NCBI GenBank assembly: GCA_963580455.1
Contig: OY756958.1
Coordinates: 7,018,501-7,082,500 of the forward strand
Origin: Euonymus europaeus
Lineage: Eukaryota; Streptophyta; Magnoliopsida; Celastrales; Celastraceae
Direction of reading: 5' to 3'
DNA: 64,000 nt
Below the pieces are notes generated by a model. The model made no database searches, had not been told where the DNA came from, and saw only the letters and a list, made by a program, of their open reading frames with translations. Both the position numbers and the translations under genes were made by a program. Below are positions 46,301 through 59,619 of this stretch, one piece after another. The first letter of the stretch is position 1, and every line of letters starts with the position of its first letter.

Positions 46301-47690
46301 ATAGATTCATTTCAATTTTTAGTCAGAGACTCTATATAAATTTCATTATGTTTTAATTGTCCTCAATTGGTACAGGCGAATACCGATTGTCCTCTACCAG
46401 TGTGACTAAGGTCTACGTGAATGTCGATTTACCCATTACAAGGCTCATATACGATAGGTATGTCTCTGTTGCACATATGCTACATAATTATCATCAATAA
46501 TTATCATCATGTTTCTTTTTTTCTCGACAAAAATTGAACCAGGAATGCAAAGTGAGGAGCTCGCATCGCTGTCATTGAATCTAATGGATTGACGCATATT
46601 CCTATAAAAGAACAGATGTCCGCCAATCGCAAAAAAAATTAAGGAGTTGATCTCAATGGTTCCTTTGGAAGAGACTAACAGCACAGTCATGGTGACAGTT
46701 TTGGGGAAGATCAGAGAAGTCCAGAATCATTTCAGGTGGTACTATTTATCTTGCGAAAATTGCAAGAGAAAACTGGCGAAGAAGGATCACTGCTATCATT
46801 GCAAATAGTGCATCAAAGACTCTGTTTATCCCAATACAAGGTACTTTTTAATGAGTATGAATTGTTTAAATTTTGCATTGATTCTAAATTGTTACCTCAC
46901 TTAACAGCTACAAAGTTGAAATCGTCGTGACTGACCAAACAGGGGAGGTCGTGCTTACGTTGTTTGATAGAGAGGTCCAAAATATCTGCATCTAGAATGA
47001 TAGAGCATTATGGGCCTACTCTATTTAACAACTTGTGCGGCCGATCTTTTGTCTTCTAACTTAAAGTCACAAACTTCAACTTGGTATATGGATATGAAGA
47101 GTACACGGTCATGAAGATTTTTGACATGGAAAAGTTGAGTGATCAAGGTCTTTAAATAGATTTGTCAATCAAAGTAGAGGATGAAGAACCTGTGCTTACT
47201 AAAGTAAGATTGTGCTAAACACTAATAACATATATATGTCTGGTGCATTTCCTGTTAAACATTAAATGTTGATCTAAATGAATTTGCTCATATTCTAGGG
47301 ACATGGCAAGAAAAGGAAATTCATTGAACAAAGGGAGTATGAGGTATCATTCCTATTACTTTATGATGGTGTACATAAAAAATATTGAATATATTCAATG
47401 TTCAATATTTACAGTGTCTTGCTGATATAAAATTTACATTGCAGCATGATATCACAATCAATGATGATGTCATGGATCTAGAAGGCGTACAAAAAGTTGA
47501 TTAATACATTAGTGGAACAGTCTTGCAAGATGACGACGCACTAACTAATGGGGTTACAGTACTGTTGGAAGATACTATTGTTAATTGCAAGTTAGAAGAA
47601 GATCTAAGCCAGGGGATTTCATTAATTGAATACTGCCCGAAACAGCTTTCAATGTTTTATCTTTACACCAAAATAATTGTTCTACCTTTC
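43383..47690 (+). pseudogene. Helitron RPA70-like single-strand DNA-binding protein, interrupted
   Basis: RPA1-type OB-fold protein found in plant Helitrons, thought to coat single-stranded DNA during rolling-circle transposition. Exon 1 starts with GTG (43383) where ATG is expected: ASPAYMGLHFLEDLKPTSIN, stop at 43446, then LTRKWEYVNV and a TGA at 43494. After an intron: MHAIIRKRQIDLFA, EGRIYTLSKFRVMDSKS; here the solo LTR 43712-45684 is inserted, and the frame resumes with VYKPVANRLTIMF. Later exons: DVVGVLTAIGDPEAVPVNDV (45990), ISLWGE, YRLSSTSVTKVYVN (46390), then a zinc ribbon CENCKRKLAKKDHCYHCK (from 46752), EIVVTDQTGEVVLTLFDREV (46918) and an acidic tail to about 47690. Stops and loss of the start make it inactive. 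Confidence 0.85.
43712..45684 (+). mobile_element. Solo LTR (Tekay/Del-like), 1973 bp
   Basis: Begins TGTGAAATCCCGACCC and ends CAGGGCGTCACA, flanked by perfect AAATC duplications (43707-43711, 45685-45689). No internal region, so it is a solo LTR left by recombination between two LTRs. It sits inside an exon of the RPA-like pseudogene; dropping one AAATC restores the exon frame. It resembles the split LTR at 27187-31800. Open frames at 44312-45782 inside it are not genes. Confidence 0.92.
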
Positions 47691-48967
47691 TAATTATTTT
47701 CAGTATTATTGGTCTTTGTTAAGAAATAATGGTATGGTTTGTGCTTGAATAAAGTGATTAAAGCTTTCCTATTGCACCTTTATCTTAACAGTAATATCAA
47801 CTTGAACTATGTCAGTGTAACCAAGTCAAAATGTAGGCATAATATCATCCGACATGATTAACACTCCATGCTATGCTTAGATTCCCATAAACGAGAAAAG
47901 GTGGCATGTAAATGGTTTAACAATAGTTGTTAATCAATCAAAAGGTCTCCCAAACCATGTATTTACCGTGGGCACCTACTACTTTTGCTTTAGTGCTTTG
48001 CCTTTACCACTACTCTCTGTTCGAAAAAATCAAGTACTGATATTCCAGTCCTTAATCAAAGGCATGTGTAATTTCCAAGTCCTGGCATATATCCAACATA
48101 CTTTTGTCTAAATTTTCTGACTCAAAGTGGATCCTTTCTAAATGAGAACAACATATCGATTAGAACTAATTATTATTACAAAACATGATCTTGTTGTACA
48201 AATTCAGTGCAATACTCTAACTTTAATAATGCCCCAAAACAGGTAACTATTCATTAATGGGAAAAAACAATAGGACACAATTGTTCAAAAAAAATAAAAA
48301 ATATTGCAATAGTTAGTTACATCCAATGAAACAAAAAAACATTCACACAAACCCCTCTTTGTGAGTGGAAACCAAATTTCCAAAAGGACACAACTCTTCG
48401 ACAACAATATATGGTCCCTCCAAAAGTCATGCACATCCATTTTAACACAGATACATACAATAAAACTATCTAAAATTTTGAAACATTCATTTGAAAATCC
48501 TTTAATAAATTTCTTCATATCTGAAACAATTGGAGAGTGTGACAGTTTCTATCGTTCCTGCCGTCAGACGTGAGAAGCTTCCTGCCTTAATAACTCCAAC
48601 AATCGGAAAACCCTTTCAATTTACAAGGTTAGAAACTCCACATTATTTAAAATGTTATGAACCTCTACAAAAAGGTTTAACACATCAAATTTATTTTCAA
48701 AAACATTAACACAAGAACAATAAAGTTTATCTCAAAATCTACATATCCATTTTTTTCCTCACACAGAAAGTAAAGCAGATGCAGCTGTTCAAAAACTATA
48801 GCATTGATGGATCAGATAGTCGAATATATGTAGCCTGGCATGCCAGAAAGAGAAGGAAACTCATAATGGAAGGGAAAAAAGGAAAACAAAATGCAAGGCC
48901 TCATTCATCTATGGAAATATGCTACTCTAATCATAACTGAGAGAAATATTTATGCGCCAATGAATTA
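47691..48967. other. Gene-free stretch between the RPA-like and RepHel genes
   Basis: AT-rich; the 48285-48573 frames overlap on both strands and match nothing. Probably Helitron non-coding sequence. Confidence 0.4.
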
Positions 48968-49618
48968 GGGTCCGTTTGTTATCCAATTGTATTTCACAGC
49001 TTAAAGCTGTGAAAAATGTTGTGCTTTTAGCTGTCTGAAATGCTGTGTAAAAAGCTGTGGGGCCTATAACTTTAAGCTGTGTAAAATGTTGTGCGGTGTT
49101 TGGTTCACTTTTTTACATTAGCTTTTTGTTATGATATTTTATATGAAATGACAAAAAAAAACATTATAATAAAAGAGTAATAATATTGAATATAAAACAC
49201 TTATTTTTATTCATGAACCCGATCAAGCACAAAATAAATACCATCAAGTTCAAAACAAACTTATTTCAAGAAGATAAAAGAAAATGATATTTCTCTCAAT
49301 TAGGAACCAACAAACACACATGCAGAGTTGACAACCTATTTTGTCCTCTTGTTAATTTATTTTATCTCAAGCAAAAGAAGAGGAATAGAATAGTCAATTA
49401 TTGTCAATTAAAGCAAAACATCACCAGAAATAAAGCGAAGGGCCAAGAATGTCTTTGTTTCACCTGAACGCAATGAAACGCTGATCAAGAACAGCATCTC
49501 ATTTTGGACCGCGTTTAAGCGGTCCAAAACGCAATTTCTGATGGTCTGTTTGGCATACACCACTTTTTTGGTGGGTCCCACAGCTTAAAGCTGTGGGAAA
49601 CGCATACCAAATGGAGCC
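48968..49618. mobile_element. Tourist-like (PIF/Harbinger) MITE, 651 bp
   Basis: Flanked by TTA at 48965-48967 and 49619-49621. Ends: left GGGTCCGTTTG, right (reverse complement) GGCTCCATTTGG; both continue into CAGCTTAAAGCTGTG, itself palindromic, at 48999-49013 and 49580-49594. No coding capacity. Non-autonomous; it would need a Harbinger transposase from elsewhere. Confidence 0.88.
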
Positions 49619-49829
49619 TTACCTGGTATGTAAAAAAGTTGTTTATTACATATTCCTGCAAATGCTTTATATTTTTAAATAAACACATTTCTTAAAATCA
49701 TAATGATCTTATCTATTTAAATTTTTTAAAAATGTGTTGTCTCAAGTATGTCCGTTATGAAAACCAAAGAGTCCTCTAGAAAAAATAAATACAAAGAAGC
49801 ATAGACTTTTGGAAAAACCAATTTTTAAC

Positions 49830-52800
49830 AGAAGAGAAGCGGCCATGCAAGTTTATCGCCAAAAGGAACTATGAATGGTATGTCAAAAAAAAAAGTCACT
49901 TCATCAACAAAAAATGTCTTCAATTAAGAAAAATCTACTAACATATTCCCTCTTTATACACCAAAAAAAGTAACAGAGAATGCTCAGTTCGCAATGGGTA
50001 CAAACAATCCACAAACATTACTTCTTTCACACATTGAAGTGCCAGAAACAATAGAAGAAGTTTACGGATTTACTATAGAATCTAGAACAACCGAAGCAAT
50101 TCAAAAAGATGTCTTCATCGTCAACGATAACATGTCAGGTACATAGATTAGAGGTTAAAGCCATTACACATTCGTCTAATCTTATTTAATAATCATACTT
50201 ATGTTGAAAAAAATCTAATACATGAAAACAAATTGAAACCATTTGTAGGTGAGATTCATAACTTTGGACCTCTACATGCGTCTGTAACTATTGTGGCGTG
50301 GCTTTGTGGTATGAGGAAAGGACAATCTGGTCGAAGAAAACTGTTGAACCAAAATTCTCACTTTGTTGCATGTCAGGGAGAGTTAAAATTCCATTGCTGA
50401 AGGAAGCTCCACCATTGTTAAAAGATCTTTGTATGCCTCACAATGGTAAAAGATCTTCCAAATTTATGGACAATTTATGAGCATACAATTCAGCATTTGC
50501 ATTTACCTCCATGGGTGGCCATATTGAAGATGAGATTAACAATTTTGGTGGCCCTTATGTGTTCCGATTGAATGGTCAAAATCATCACCTAATTGGCTCT
50601 CTATTACCAGAAAAGGAAAGAAACCAAGTTTTGCTCAGCTGTGTGTATATATATATATATATGATACAGACAATGAAATAGCAAATTGTATTGGTGCATT
50701 CAATACAAAGGCAACAAAGAGCAATCTTGATAAGAGATTGATGGAATCTCTTATATCCATGCTGGACAAATATAATATTTTAGCTCAAACATTCAGGATG
50801 GCAAGGGAAAGATTCAAAAATAATAAAATACAAGAATTCAAATGATGTCTGTATAGCTCAAGGTCACGAGATGGGAAGGAGTATAATCTTCTAGTAAGTT
50901 TAGAAATAGCATGTTTAATTGTCGGAGACTTCAATGTTAAGAATCCTCACAAGGATATAGTAGTACAACATCATCAAAAAGGCTTGCGACAAATAATAGA
51001 AATGCATCCGAGCTTTATGTCAATGCAATATCCATTATTATTTCCATATGGTGAAGATGGTTACAGGGATAAAATAGAATACACAAAAGTTGAAGGGACG
51101 AGACAGCTAAAGAGAGGTTATGTTACAATGAGAGAGTTTTACACCTTTTGCCTTCAACAACGAGCTGCTAAGGGCAAGACTTTATTGAATGGTGGAAGAT
51201 TATTCCTAAAATTTGTTGTCGATGCATATACATGCATAGAAGAACAGAGATTGAGATTTATTAAGCTAAATCAAAATATGATTCGATCAGAATTATATTC
51301 TAGATTACAAGATGCAATAACACGTGGAGATATAGTGGCTGAAAATATTGGCAAAAGAACAATCTTACCATCGTCACATACTGGAAGTCTGAGGTATAGA
51401 ATCTAAAATTATCAGGACGCAATGACTATATGTCGATGGGCTGGCTGCCCGGACTTATTCATCAGTTTCACATGCAATCCGAATTGGCCAGAGATCAAAT
51501 ACATAATGACCATGATTAGACAAACTGAACCTTCAAAGCGACCAGATGTGATTGACAGAGTTTTCCATATGAAACTTGATGAGCTGCCGCTAGATATAAA
51601 GAAAAGGAAGCATTTTGGCCGTACAAGCGCAAGTAAGCCTATTTAAGTAACAAAATATTTAACAAAACAATTATATAATAGTATGAAATGCTTGAAAAGG
51701 AAAAGAAACCATAAAATGAGCAATAATTTATTATTGTTATCTAATGACTAATTTCCTTCCCCAACAAAATATGCAGTTCTATATACAGTAGAATTTCAAA
51801 AGCGAGGGCTACCACATGCACACATATTGTTGTTTCTACACCCAGGTGACAAGAATCATACAACAACTTATATTGACGAGATAATATCAACCGAGATACC
51901 AGAAAAGGAGAAGGATTTTGAGGGGTATTTTGCGGTGCAGAATTTCATGATACACGAAACATGTGGAGTCATAAATTCTAGAGCACCATGCATGAAAGAC
52001 CAGAAGTGCAGCAAACATTTTCCAAAAAAATATTGTTCCGAAATCACTATTGATGCTGATGGTTTCCTTGTGTATCGGCGAAGGAAAAACTCACATTATG
52101 TCGATAGAAAGGGTGTTCGTCTAGAAAACCAATATGTTGTCCAATACAACAGAGCTTTCCTGGTCAAGTACAGCTCATATGAATGTGAAGGTATGTAATC
52201 ATTCACGATCTATTAAATATCTATTCAAATACGTCAATAAACAATCAGATAGAGCAACAACAATTCTACAAGAAAATCTACCAACTGAAAAGGGTCGAAA
52301 TGGATCATCAAATGTCGATGAAATCAAGCAATTTATAGATTACAGATATGTCTCTGCTATGGAAGCATGTTGGAGAATCTTCCAATTTGATATCAATTAT
52401 AGAGAGCCAGGAGTCAAAAGGCTAAGCTTCCATTTACCAAATCAGCAGAGTGTTTTATTCAAAGATGGAGATGTATTGGTAGATGTGATAAACAAAGAAA
52501 AGATTGAGAAAATTATCTTCACATAATGGATGTTAGCTAATAAGAAAAATGATGATGCACTGGAGCTAAGATATTTGGAATTTCCAAGTAAATGGGTTTG
52601 GCACAGCACAGAACGCAAATGGGCAAGGACAAAAGCAAGGAAGATGCAAAGGTAGAATTTATTATGCTCACCCTACAAGTGGAGAGAGGTATTATTTGTG
52701 AATGTTGTTAAATGTTGTCAAAGGTCCAACATCATTTGAAGATATTAGAACCGTAGGTGGAATTGTGTACCCAAATTTCAAGGAAAGCATGCTACGCCAT

Positions 52801-54500
52801 GGGTTTTCTTGGGGATGATAGAAAATGGTCTGAATGTATAAGGGAAGCAACCATTTGGGCATCTGGGGAGCAACTACGACACCTATTTGCTACCATATTG
52901 TTATTCTATGAGGTAAGCAAGCCTAGCGAGTTGTGGAATACAAATTCAGAATTACTTACAGATGGGATATTATATAAAAGAAGAAAATCATTAAACTTTC
53001 CAGATTTAGAACTCAGTCAAGATCAGCTACAAAATTATGCTATATTTGAGATCGACAAATACTTAGTACAAATGGAAAATCTCTAAAAGAGTATTACAGG
53101 ATACCAAATCATGACACAATCATGTCTATCGATTTATGCTGCTTTGAATGACAAACAGATGAATGCATTTCATGCAATTGTTGACTCTGTTAATACCAAG
53201 TCCGGGAGAACTTTTTCGTGAATGGTTATGGAGGCACGGGTAAAACTTATTTGTGGAGAACAGTTTTGACAAAAATCAGGTCAGAAAGAAGAATAGCTCT
53301 TGCAGTGGCTTCGTCAGGTATAGTTGCACTGTTATTGCCTGGAGGGAGAACCGCACATTCAAGATTTCACATTCCGATTGAACCTGCAGAAGATTCTACG
53401 TGTGACATCAAACAAGGCTCCCAACTAGCAGAACTTATTTGTAGAACAAGCTTAATAATTTGGGACGAAGCACCTATGGCTAACAAACACTGTTTTGAAA
53501 GTTTAGATAAAACTTTGAGGGATATCCTTAGAAATACTATCAACAACTGTTCAAATAAACCATTTGGAGGCATAACAGCTGTACTTGGTGGTGATTTTAG
53601 ACAGATACTTCCTGTTGTGCATAAAGGCCAACGAGAAGACATAGTAAATGCATCAATAAAGCGCTCATATTTATGGAATCATATTGAAGAAATAATGCTA
53701 GACAAAAATATGAGGCTCAACAATGTTGGGACAAAAGAAGATATGGAAAATATTGGACAATTTGCAGGATGGATCATTCAAATAGGCGATGGCATAACAT
53801 CTGGAATGGATTATAATGAATGGGTTACAATTCCTAATGATATACTACTCTAGCCCGAAATAAACCCAATTCAGACCATTGTGGAAAAAATATATCCTAG
53901 AGTGGACGATCATTACAATAATCCAGAGTTTTTGAAGGAAAGAGTCATTCTTGCTCCAACAAATGAAGTAGTCCAGGACATAAACGATTATATGATCAAA
54001 CAAGTAAACTCAAAGGAGACATGTTACAAAAGTTCAATTAGTATATGCAACTAGTTCTTAGATATATGAGCAATCAAGAATTCCAAATTACGAGCTCAGA
54101 TTAAAGGTCGGAGTACCCGTTATGTTTCTATGGAACATTAATCAAACTAAGAGATTGTGCAATGGTACAAGGCTTATCATCACACAACTTGATAAATGGT
54201 TTGTTCAGGCTGAAATCATGACAGGCACAAACATTGGAGATGTGGTTTTTATACCAAGGATAATATTGTCATCCACCGATTTAAGAATCTCATTCACGTT
54301 GAGTAGGAGACAATTCCCACTGACAATTTGTTTTGCTATGACCATTAATAAAACTCAAGGTCAATTGCTTGCAAATGTAGGAATTTACCTTCCAAGACAA
54401 GTATTTTCGCATGGACAACTATATGTAGCAATATGAAGAATAACTAATCGAAGAGGCCTCAAGATATTGTAAAAAACATTGTGTACGAAGAGATCTTGAA
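49830..54500 (+). pseudogene. Helitron RepHel (HUH Rep + PIF1-like helicase), decayed
   Basis: Blocks in order: CGVALWYEER and PKFSLCCMSGRVKIPLLKEA (50290-50400), YRDKIEYTKVEG to GRLFLKFVVDAYTCIEEQRL (51050-51250), CRWAGCPDLFISFTCNPNWP (51430-51490), intron 51633-51776, then the HUH motif in GLPHAHILLFL (His codons 51815 and 51821), and the paired tyrosines of IKYLFKYVNK (52218, 52230). The helicase part has Walker A NGYGGTGKT (53221-53247), IIWDEAPM (Walker B), GGDFRQILPVV and a C-terminal FAMTINKTQGQ, then PRQVFSHGQLYVAI. The Rep domain nicks and joins DNA ends; the helicase unwinds. Many frameshifts and stops (for example near 50395, 50846, 52525, 53215, 53853 and 54436) inactivate it. Confidence 0.9.
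50647..50663. repeat. TA microsatellite
   Basis: Short (TA)n run inside the RepHel pseudogene. It probably expanded after the gene died. Confidence 0.8.
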
Positions 54501-55781
54501 CTAAAGATGTCACAGATCTTACATAATAGATACATATATTATCAACATATGATAATCTCAAAAGAAATGCCTACTCAGGTTTAAAAAAAATTGTAAATCT
54601 TATTATAACATTCTAAATCTTATTTTTTAAAAATATAATTCCTCCCAAGACTATTTAGTTGCAAATAATAAACAAATCTACATGCCAATTGGCCTAAATA
54701 AAAAAAAAATTAAAACACACGCATCATTTTTTTAATAAAAAATATGAATTAAAAATGCAATATAATGACATTCACATACCTGGAAAGTTTTTACTAAAAA
54801 AACCTTGATATTGATTTACACCAAACAAAAACAAAAAGGCACAAATGGGTACGAAGTAATGCCAAACTAAAATTATAGCAGCAATACAGTCTTCACTCAT
54901 CAAAAACATTATGGACAATGTCTAAAAAACAAAACTATTATATAAAAAAATGGTTTGTAAAACAATGACAAAAAAAAAACACGAAAATAAAAGTTCCAAA
55001 GAGGCGTCACACGAAAACTCCCCAAACAAACAAACATTTACAGCAAAACGCTGCAATAAAAAATCATGTATCATCAACTTCAAATGTTCAGACTACATAA
55101 ACAAACTTCTATGATGACCTTAAAATTTTGAGACTACATAAACAAACAACATATAATAATAATAAAAAATGCACAGTTTTGGGCCTTTCACTAACAAAAA
55201 CAAAGCAACCTTTGCCTCATAATGCTGCCAAAACAGTTACCAACCATTACAAAATGCCAAACCGGCTTCAACAAAATTAAGGTTACTATTGACAGGTCAT
55301 ATACATACACAACAATAAAACCATACAAAAGCATTCCCTCAACCCCATATTAAACAAAAGCATAGAGGAAATGTCTTTACCTGGTAACAAATATACTAAG
55401 CTATCCGGGTACACACACGCAAAAGCTAAAATAAATAAAATACTGAATATCAAAAATTATTTGTCAATTTGAAAAGAAAACACAAGAAGGAGACAAAGAA
55501 ATGAGTAAACAATTTTTTACCATTATAACAATGTTGGCGAGCATAGAAGATAGACCAGCTCCAAGCGACGATATATTTACCTTCCTGAAACCAAGATTAC
55601 AAAATGATGAAAACAAAAAAAAAACCAAAAACTAAACCAACCCACTTCAAATTCAGAATGGTAAGTAGGCGTACAATAAGATTGGACCTAATCGGTGAAT
55701 GACTATAATTTCAGAAGCAGCGAAGGAGAGGCAAGGTTAGTTAAAATTTGGGGAAACCTCGACCCAAAAGAGGGAGAAACG
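54501..55781. other. Gene-free stretch after RepHel
   Basis: Strongly A-rich, with no open frames of interest and no hairpin plus CTAG end. Presumably 3' non-coding Helitron sequence. Confidence 0.45.
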
Positions 55782-55964
55782 GAGGACTTGGGATTTTACG
55801 GGCACGAAAGGCAGACCATAGGAAGAAAACTGGGAGGCTCGCGGGGGAGAAGAATTGAAAACGGAAAATCCAAAGAAAGCCCCATCAGTATCAGGAGGTG
55901 AGCTCATTTTTCGGGGAGGCTTTTCTGAAAAATTCTGGAGAAAAGAATCATAGAAAGAAAACAG
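55782..55964 (-). pseudogene. Gene fragment, right inverted copy
   Basis: Minus-strand frame open from ATG 55907: MSSPPDTDGAFFGFSVFNSS, then PPRASQFSSYGLPFVPVKSQ and VL. It is similar, in opposite orientation, to 42711-42890 and better preserved, since this copy has no stop in the shared part. The frame also extends upstream to 56039. I do not recognise the family. The matching block ends at KSQVL in both copies, which suggests an exon edge or a capture breakpoint. Confidence 0.6.
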
Positions 55965-56347
55965 GAGAAGCAGGAGTGAGGAGGGAGGAAAATCTGGAAA
56001 CCGAGAGAAACCAAAGAGATCGAACCAGATAACAGCCACATGGAATATATTTATTTTAAATTAGATTAAATTAAACTCGATCCTTAATGGAATACTATCG
56101 TTGTTGTCCATTCGTTTCCTTCCCTTGCACTGACCGACCATTTTCAATCGATATTCATTAAATTTCTTCATGATGGCTCAAATGATTGCTCAAAGTTCTG
56201 CATTAAAAGGTTCGAAACCCATATGCCTCACGCTTCATATTTTATGACATGATCTCTTCTTAGTCTATTCAATTTCGTCACACATGACAATATCTATTCG
56301 TACATTTTTTACCATTTTTTTTATTTTGGGCTCTTTCATGTATTCTT

Positions 56348-56577
56348 TGGTTGGGGCAGGACCAAAGGGCCTGTCTACCGACCCGTGCCCTCGGGATGCC
56401 GGTAGAATGTAAGTCGCAGGTTATGCGACACAACAACAGGGACCGCTGGGTGCGTTCCGATAAATCAACCAAGAATGACCGAAACTGCGCCAAAGGCACG
56501 CTTCGAACTCGGGACTCCACCGTACTAACCAAACCGAAGACCCCATTGGGTGCCGCTGAGCCATATGCCCTGGGGGC
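56348..56577 (-). mobile_element. tRNA-derived SINE, 230 bp
   Basis: On the minus strand, box A TGGCTCAGCGG (56563-56553) and box B GAGTTCGAAGC (56510-56500), an RNA polymerase III promoter of tRNA type. Flanked by an exact 17-bp duplication, CTCTTTCATGTATTCTT, at 56331-56347 and 56578-56594, the hallmark of LINE-driven retroposition. The 3' end is CAACCAA with no long A tail. The open frames across it (56278-56625 and 56351-56599) are not genes. Confidence 0.92.
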
Positions 56578-56594
56578 CTCTTTCATGTATTCTT

Positions 56595-59536
56595 CATAGT
56601 AGGCTTGGGTGAGTATTTTGTGCATTTGTGATTAGCAGATTTATCATATAAAAAGCTTTGATTCCAGTCAAATAGATATGTGGGCTTTCTTCACCAAATT
56701 TATGCCCTTCGAAATTCTTTTTGAATGGTAGATTCTTATTTACTCTACAGGACACCATTTAAGGTCGAAGAGTGAGAAAATGTGTAATTTTATATAAAAA
56801 AAAAACTAAAAATTTATGGTCATTCAATAGGAAAAATTCTTTGATATTTCTTTATCGAAGAGAGAGAAAAAGTCTAATTTTATATATATAAAAAATTAAC
56901 AATTAATGGTCATTCAATATGAGAACCCTTTGCTATTCTTTTTATTTTAACAAAGATGACAAGATGTCACTAAGAATTCAAGAGCCATATAATTAATATG
57001 CAAGACAATAATAAAAGTTAACATTAAAAAATTAGTAATTATATAAAAAACCCCATGATATTCTTTTTGTTATAACAAGAATGATGACAAGATGCATGTA
57101 TATGCACATGTAAAAACTAATTTCCATATATAAATAAACTAGATATAAAAACAAATGTAAAAACCTAGAGATAAATGCACATGCAAAACTAATTAGCCTT
57201 TTAAATACATAGAAAATTAATTAAATTCTCCCATTTATTAAAAATATGTTTAACAATAAATATATTGCAATTATTAAATAGTTTCAAAATGAAGAAAAAA
57301 CAAAAAATTGAAGAAGAGACATGCATACGAGTCACCTAATTATTTCACCTATTTGAATTAAATAATAAATTTAACAATATAAAAAAATTATATGAGTAAG
57401 AAAAACGATATAATATAGATATGATGTAGAGTCAAATATTTATTTAATTCATAACTGCAGAATAATAATAAAATTTCTATCATCATAGAGTTTTTGAAAA
57501 TATTAATTAAATCATGTTATGTACAAAAATATATATTGAAATTATTATACCGCCACTACAATACATAACTACAAAGGCTAATGATAATATAACAATATAT
57601 AATTTATTAACATTCATATTGCTTCAGCAAAAATTTCTCATGAAAAATTACTTCGAAATAGTACATATATATTTAAATTTTTTAAAACCGACAACTACAA
57701 TGTATTACACGCATTAAATAATTATGTTGATAAGAGTGCTTGCCCGCTTAGGGCCAACTTTTCCTCAACTAATATTATGTATTACGCGCTAATGATGGCT
57801 TATCTTTAGGTGTACAGTGAAAAAGAAAACAAATTTAGGCAAATAGCCTGCCCAAAAAAAACCAAGTATTTAGATTTCCACAAAATTATACTTTGAACAA
57901 CATAATCGAAATTTTTTGACAATTTGTGGCTAAAATAGAACATGACCTATTTTCGGTAACAAAATATTGTACTATCCCATTAAAAAAACGGCTATGGAAA
58001 TGGGCCATGACCGCAAGCGCCACTCCTGATATGTGGTGTCTAAAATTATAACTATTCAATCTTAAAAAAAAAAAAAAAGAAGAAAAGAATGGTGCTTATA
58101 TTTTGTCCCACCTAAAGTTCAAATAAACATTCGAGTAGATCACTCCTAATTTAATTTTAAATCAAGCTCACTATAGCACAAAAAAATAATAAAATTAAAG
58201 AGTCAAAATTCAACATCATTTAAAAGAACACTTAACAACAGTATAAATACCACTAACTTTAATATATATACGGTAATTAACATCATACTTATGTGTAAAT
58301 TAATAATGATGAAGATACTTACATAAAATGTATAATTTAATTATATGTGCATAAGTTATGCACCAATGTAAATTTATGTTTAAAGTGTTAAAAAAAATTA
58401 CAACCATACTATAATAAAATTAAAGTAGGATACAATCTCACTTTTTTCCCTTCCAAACTTGCAATTTTTTCCACATATTAATTAATTTATTTATTTATTC
58501 TCTCAAATCTCATCCAACATTGAAAAGTTTTTAAATCAAAGATATAGTGGATAAAGTTATTAAATTAAAAATATATTGAATAATAGGATATAGTAAATAT
58601 ATTAAGCCAGAAAGTAATTTTTTTTAACTCTTAAAACCACGCAAATCAAGAAGTTGTTAATAGATGAGACCATTTTAATTTTATACAATTTTAATTTTCT
58701 ATCATTTTTTTGTCTTCTAACAAATTTTTTCACCTAAATTAACTAACATTTTAAATATTTTTAAACCAAAGATATAGTAGATGATGAGATATAATAAAAA
58801 TACTAACCAGTCAATTTTTCTTCCTAAAATCAAGTAAACCAAAAACTTATTAATAGATAAGAATCTTTAATTCTTTTCAAGCCTTGGTTGTTTGGTCACA
58901 GCCATAAACATATTTGAATTTTCTATCTTTTAGTATTCTAACAATCATTTATAATTTTCATTTTATTGCTATGTAAATTACAATTTAATAATTAATTTAA
59001 TGATTATCCTTCATAAATATTTAAATTATATTATTATTATCATTTATCCTATGCAAACCATAAACAGATAATTTGAAATTAATATTAGCTTATATTATAT
59101 AACTATGTTTTAAATGTATAATATTGATAATGGTTAGAAATATTGGTTATGTAAATACACCTAAAAATTATTATAGTTTAAGAATTTTTATTATAATTTA
59201 ACAATCTTAAAATTTGAAAATTATTTCAAAAATAATATTTCATATAATTAAAAATTTTAAATATTCAAAAAACTTATGATGACCGATCTAAGATGTTGAA
59301 TTTTTTTATGGCATTAAAATTTCTTATGATAGCTATCCTTTTCTTTTGTTAGGAGTAACTCCACATGAGCAATACTGTGAGTCATGATTTCTTATTCGGA
59401 AGTTTTTGCGATAAATTATTGATAGTCATTTTTCTTTTAATATTTTTTTAGAGTTGCTCGGATATCTAATTTTTTGATAATTTTAGTAAATTTTTGATTT
59501 GTTTATGGTGTTCTATTTTCTTGAAAAAAAAAATCA
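56595..59536. other. AT-rich gene-free stretch
   Basis: Nearly 3 kb with no coding similarity, no recognisable TIRs or LTRs and frequent A/T runs. The 57514-57717 open frame is low-complexity and not supported. Confidence 0.5.
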
Positions 59537-59619
59537 GGGCTATTGGAGTCGATAATACCTTCTAGAGGAAATTTGATCAAGAACAATACCTTGAACGAGC
59601 ACATGAACGTGAAATACAA
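59537..59619 (+). pseudogene. Exon fragment of a SNU23/ZMAT2-like splicing factor
   Basis: After an AG acceptor-like TCAGG the sequence reads AIGVDNTF, a TAG stop, then RKFDQEQYLERAHEREIQ. This is close to the N-terminal GVDNTFRRKFD, EYLERARERE region of the plant U4/U6.U5 tri-snRNP protein SNU23 (ZMAT2), as I know it. Only this one exon is clear; the C2H2 zinc finger was not found nearby. The stop rules out function. Likely a gene piece captured by a transposable element. Confidence 0.6.

Noticed and set aside
54680..54695. Palindrome GCCAATTGGC followed by CTAA as a Helitron 3' end
   Set aside because: Spacing between hairpin and CTAA is too short and the final CTAG is missing; the 62.5-kb ends fit far better.
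56278..56625. Frames of 115 and 82 codons on both strands
   Set aside because: They coincide with the 230-bp SINE; tRNA-derived sequence, not protein.
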